64,000 bases of DNA, from the NCBI GenBank assembly GCA_949126835.1, contig OX421501.1, positions 1,923,554 through 1,987,553 on the forward strand. Direction: 5' to 3'. The stretch comes from Anisus vortex. Taxonomy: Eukaryota > Mollusca > Gastropoda > Planorbidae. A program made the position numbers and the translations under genes. Below the pieces are notes generated by a model, which worked only from the letters and a program-made list of their open reading frames with translations, was not told where the DNA came from and did no database searches. This document shows positions 58,645 to 64,000 of this stretch, piece by piece (within the stretch, counting starts at the first letter, position 1; the number at the start of each line of letters is the position of its first letter).

Positions 58645-61600
58645 TAACAACGGATTTTACTGAGACTCTAACACTAGTTCTAACTGAGACTCTAACACTG
58701 GTTCTAACTGAGACTCTATCTAACACTGGTTCTAACTGAGACTCTAACACTGGTTCTAACTGAGACTCTATCTAACACTGGTTCTAACTGAGACTCTAAC
58801 ACTGGTTCTAACTGAGACTCTATCTAACACTGGTTCTAACTGAGACTCTATATAACACTGGTTCTAACTGAGACTCTAACACTGGTTCTAACTGAGACTC
58901 TATCTAACACTGGTTCTAACTGAGACTCTATATAACACTGGTTCTAACTGAGACTCTACCTAACACTGGTTCTAACTGAGACTCTACATAACACTGCATC
59001 TAACTGAGACTCTATACAACACTGGTTCTAACTGAGAATCTATTTAACACTGGTTCTAACTGAGACTCTATCTAACCCTGGTTCTAACTGAGACTCTATC
59101 TAACACTGGTTCCAACTGAGAGTCTATATAACACTGGTTCTAACTGAGAATCTATCTAACACTGGTTCTAACTGAGACTTTATCTAACCCTGGTTCTAAC
59201 TGAGACTCTATCTAACACTGGTTCCAACTGAGAGTCTATATAACACTGGTTCTAACTGAGAATCTATCTAACACTGGTTCTAACTGAGACTTTATATAAC
59301 ACTGGTTCTAACTGAGACTCTATATAACACTGCATCTAACTGAGACTCTATACAACACTGGTTCTAACTGAGACTCTACATAACACTGGTTCTAACTGAG
59401 ACTCTATCTAACACTGGTTCTAACTGAGACTCTAACACTGGTTCTAACTGAGACTCTATCTAACACTGGTTCTAACTGAGACTCTAACACTGGTTCTAAC
59501 TGAGACTCTATCTAACACTGGTTCTAACTGAGACTCTAACACTGGTTCTAACTGAGACTCTATCTAACACTGGTTCTAACTGAGACTCTATATAACACTG
59601 GTTCTAACTGAGACTCTAACACTGGTTCTAACTGAGACTCTATCTAACACTGGTTCTAACTGAGACTCTATCTAACACTCGTTCTAACTGAGACTCTACC
59701 TAACACTGGTTCTAACTGAGACTCTATATAACACTGGTTCTAACTGAGACTCTATATAACACTGGTTCTTACTGAGACTCTACATAACACTGGTTCTAAC
59801 TGAGACTCTACATAACACTGCATCTAACTGAGACTCTATACAACACTGGTTCTAACTGAGAATCTATTTAACACTGGTTCTAACTGAGACTCTATCTAAC
59901 CCTGGTTCTAACTGAGACTCTATCTAACACTGGTTCCAACTGAGACTCTATATAACACTGGTTCTAACTGAGACTCTATCTAACACTCGTTCTAACTGAG
60001 ACTCTACCTAACACTGGTTCTAACTGAGACTCTATATAACACTGGTTCTAACTGAGACTCTATATAACACTGGTTCTTACTGAGACTCTACATAACACTG
60101 CATCTAACTGAGACTCTATATAACACTGGTTCTAACTGAGACTCTACATAACACTGCATCTAACTGAGACTCTATACAACACTGGTTCTAACTGAGAATC
60201 TATTTAACACTGGTTCTAACTGAGACTCTATCTAACCCTGGTTCTAACTGAGACTCTATCTAACACTGGTTCCAACTGAGACTCTATATAACACTGGTTC
60301 TAACTGAGACTCTATATAACACTGGTTCTAACTGAGACTCTACATAACACTGGTTCCAACTGAGACTCTATATAACACTGGTTCTAACTGAGAATCTATC
60401 TAACACTGGTTCTAACTGAGACTCTATATAACACTGCATCTAACTGAGACTCTATATAACACTGCATCTAACTGAGACTCTATATAACACTGGTTCTAAC
60501 TGAGACTCTATATAACACTGGTTCTAACTGAGACTCTATATAACACTGCATCTAACTGAGACTCTATATAACACTGGTTCTAACTGAGACTCTACATAAC
60601 ACTGCATCTAACTGAGACTCTACATAACACTGCATCTAACTGAGACTCTACATAACACTGCATCTAACTGAGACTATATCTAATACTGGTTCTAACTGAG
60701 ACTCTACATAATACTGCATCTAACTGAGACTCTTTCTAACACTGGTTCTAACTGAGACTCTATATAACACTGGTTCTAACTGAGACTCTACATAACACTG
60801 CATCTAACTGAGACTCTTTCTAACACTGGTTCTAACTGAGACTCTATATAACACTGGTTCTAACTGAGACTCTATATAACACTGGTTCTAACTGAGACTC
60901 TATATAACACTGCATCTAACTGAGACTCTATATAACACTGCATCTAACTGAGACTCTATATAACACTGGTTCTAACTGAGACTCTATATAACACTGGTTC
61001 TAACTGAGACTCTATATAACACTGCATCTAACTGAGACTCTATATAACACTGGTTCTAACTGAGACTCTACATAACACTGCATCTAACTGAGACTCTACA
61101 TAACACTGCATCTAACTGAGACTCTACATAACACTGCATCTAACTGAGACTATATCTAATACTGGTTCTAACTGAGACTCTACATAATACTGCATCTAAC
61201 TGAGACTCTTTCTAACACTGGTTCTAACTGAGACTCTATATAACACTGGTTCTAACTGAGACTCTACATAACACTGCATCTAACTGAGACTCTTTCTAAC
61301 ACTGGTTCTAACTGAGACTCTATATAACACTGGTTCTAACTGAGACTCTATATAACACTGGTTCTAACTGAGACTCTACTCTAACACTGGTTCTAACTGA
61401 GAATCTACATAACACTGCATCTAACTGAGACTCTACATAACACTGCATCTAACTGAGACTCTACATAACACTGCATCTAACTGAGACTCTACATAACACT
61501 GCATCTAACTGAGACTATATCTAATACTGGTTCTAACTGAGACTCTACATAATACTGCATCTAACTGAGACTCTTTCTAACACTGGTTCTAACTGAGACT

Positions 61601-64000
61601 CTATATAACACTGGTTCTAACTGAGACTCTACATAACACTGCATCTAACTGAGACTCTTTCTAACACTGGTTCTAACTGAGACTCTATATAACACTGGTT
61701 CTAACTGAGACTCTACATAATACTGCATCTAACTGAGACTCTATATAACACTGGTTCTAACTGAGACTCTTTCTAACACTGGTTCTAACTGAGACTCTAC
61801 ATAATACTGCATCTAACTGAGACTCTATATAACACTGGTTCTAACTGAGACTCTACATAATACTGCATCTAACTGAGACTCTATATAACACTGGTTCTAA
61901 CTGAGACTCTACATAATACTGCATCTAACTGAGACTCTTTCTAACACTGGTTCTAACTGAGACTCTACATAATACTGCATCTAACTGAGACTCTTTCTAA
62001 CACTGGTTCTAACTGAGACTCTATATAACACTGGTTCTAACTGAGACTCTATCTAACACTGGTTCTAACTGAGACTCTATATAACACTGGTTCTAACAGA
62101 GACTCTATATAACACTGGTTCTAACTGAGACTCTACATAATACTGCATCTAACTGAGACTCTTTCTAACACTGGTTCTAACTGAGACTCTTTCTAACAAT
62201 GGTTCTAACTGAGACTCTACTCTAACACTGGTTCAAACTGAGACTCTACATAACACTGATTCTAACTGAGACTCTACTATAACACTGGTTCTAACTGAGA
62301 CTCTACTCTAACACTGGTTCAAACTGAGACTCTACATAACACTGGTTCTAACTGAGAATCTATATAACATTGTTCTAACTGAGACTCTACTCTAACACTG
62401 GTTCTAACTGAGACTCTACTCTAACACTGGTTCAAACTGAGACTCTACATAACACTGGTTCTAACTGAGACTCTACTCTAACACTGGTTCTAACTGAGAC
62501 TCTACTCTAACACTGGTTCAAACTTAGACTCTATATAACACTGGTTCTAACTGAGACTCTACATAACACTGGTTCTAACTGAGACTCTATATAACACTGG
62601 TTCAAACTGAGACTCTACATAAAACTGGTTCTAACTGAGACTCTACTCTAACACTGGTTCTAACTGAGACTCTACATAACACTGGTTCTAACTGAGACTC
62701 TACTCTAACACTGGTTCTAACTGAGACTCTACTCTAACACTGGTTCAAACTGAGACTCTACATAACACTGGTTCTAACTGAGAATCTATATAACACTGTT
62801 CTAACTGAGACTCTACTCTAACACTGGTTCTAACTGAGACTCTACATAACACTGGTTCTAACTGAGAATCTATATAACACTGTTCTAACTGAGACTCTAC
62901 TCTTACACTGGTTCTAACTGAGACTCTACTCTTACACTGGTTCAAACTGAGACTCTACTCTAACACTGGTTCTAACTGAGACTCTACTCTTACACTGGTT
63001 CAAACTGAGACTCTACATAACACTGGTTCTAACTGAGACTCTATATAACACTGGTTCTAACTGAGACTCTACATAACACTGGTTCTAACTGAGACTCTAC
63101 ATAACACTGGTTCTAACTGAGACTCTATATAACACTGGTTCTAACTGAGACTCTATATAACACTGGTTCTAACTGAGACTCTACATAACACTGGTTCTAA
63201 CTGAGACTCTACATAACACTGGTTCTAACTGAGACTCTATATAACACTGGTTCTAACTGAGACTCTACATAACACTGGTTCTAACTGAGACTCTACATAA
63301 CACTGGTTCTAACTGAGACTCTATATAACACTGGTTCTAACTGAGACTCTATATAACACTGGTTCTAACTGAGACTCTACATAACACTGGTTCTAACTGA
63401 GACTCTACATAACACTGGTTCTAACTGAGACTCTATATAACACTGGTTCTAACTGAGACTCTACATAACACTGGTTCTAACTGAGACTCTACATAACACT
63501 GGTTCTAACTGAGACTCTATATAACACTGGTTCTAACTGAGACTCTATATAACACTGGTTCTAACTGAGACTCTACATAACACTGGTTCTAACTGAGACT
63601 CTACATAACACTGGTTCTAACTGAGACTCTATATAACACTGGTTCTAACTGAGACTCTACATAACACTGGTTCTAACTGAGACTCTATATAACACTGGTT
63701 CTAACTGAGACTCTATATAACACTGGTTCTAACTGAGACTCTATATAACACTGGTTCTAACTGAGACTCTATATAACACTGGTTCTAACTGAGACTCTAC
63801 ATAACACTGGTTCTAACTGAGACTCTACATAACACTGGTTCTAACTGAGACTCTACATAACACTGGTTCTAACTGAGACTCTACATAACACTGGTTCTAA
63901 CTGAGACTCTATATAACACTGGTTCTAACTGAGACTCTACATAACACTGGTTCTAACTGAGACTCTACATAACACTGGTTCTAACTTAGACTCTATATAA
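58645..64000 (+). repeat. 24/28-bp minisatellite, about 190 copies, open on the right
   Basis: Unit TAACACTGGTTCTAACTGAG followed by ACTCTATA; a 24-bp form lacks TATC or TATA. Variants include GCATCT for GGTTCT, ATACTG, TTTCTAAC, ACTCTAAC and CAAACTGAG. The left third mixes 24-bp and 28-bp forms, the middle third alternates GGTTCT and GCATCT types in recurring blocks, and from about 63000 units are nearly uniform, a sign of recent homogenisation. It lies upstream of exon 1, probably inside an intron. Confidence 0.96.

Overview
This window is eukaryotic and animal-like. It is AT-rich and intron-rich, packed with minisatellites, MITEs, tRNA-derived SINEs and decayed LINEs, and it carries a minus-strand gene whose short phase-1 exons encode EGF-like and galactose-binding-like domains. 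The gene family and the repeat types suggest a gastropod mollusc, possibly a planorbid freshwater snail. That taxonomic guess is inference only.

Layout. (1) 1-17277 is one tandem array of a 29-bp monomer, broken by a 200-N gap. It runs into the right terminus of a hAT-type DNA transposon at 17278-17291. (2) 17617-23972 is a complete, young LTR retrotransposon: 630-bp LTRs differing at 9 sites, a tRNA-Pro-type primer binding site, and a single 898-codon ORF. That ORF joins gag and protease in frame to a remnant of integrase; reverse transcriptase and RNase H are missing. (3) 23973-33118 is a graveyard of LINE, hAT and MITE relics plus degenerate minisatellites. (4) 33119-58289 holds the one host gene I can support. 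It is on the minus strand, with 20 recognisable coding exons and its 5' end beyond the right edge. Domain order is galactose-binding-like (A), five EGF, B and A, four EGF, B and A, one EGF. Every junction I could check is phase 1 except one. Its introns hold SINEs, LINEs, MITEs and several large minisatellites. (5) 58645-64000 is a 24/28-bp minisatellite that runs off the window.

Most interesting points: the 29-bp satellite appears to have grown from the subterminal part of a hAT MITE whose short copies are in the same window. A 27-bp intronic minisatellite repeats a nuclear-receptor-like inverted repeat (GGTCAnTGACC) about 30 times. A 24-bp repeat has copied the 3' splice site of one exon several times. 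The retroelement keeps a long ORF although its polymerase is deleted. Exon 2 of the host gene has one base too many for its family phase. No CRISPR array, rRNA gene or free-standing tRNA gene was seen. The many long low-complexity ORFs in the repeat arrays are products of monomer length, not genes.
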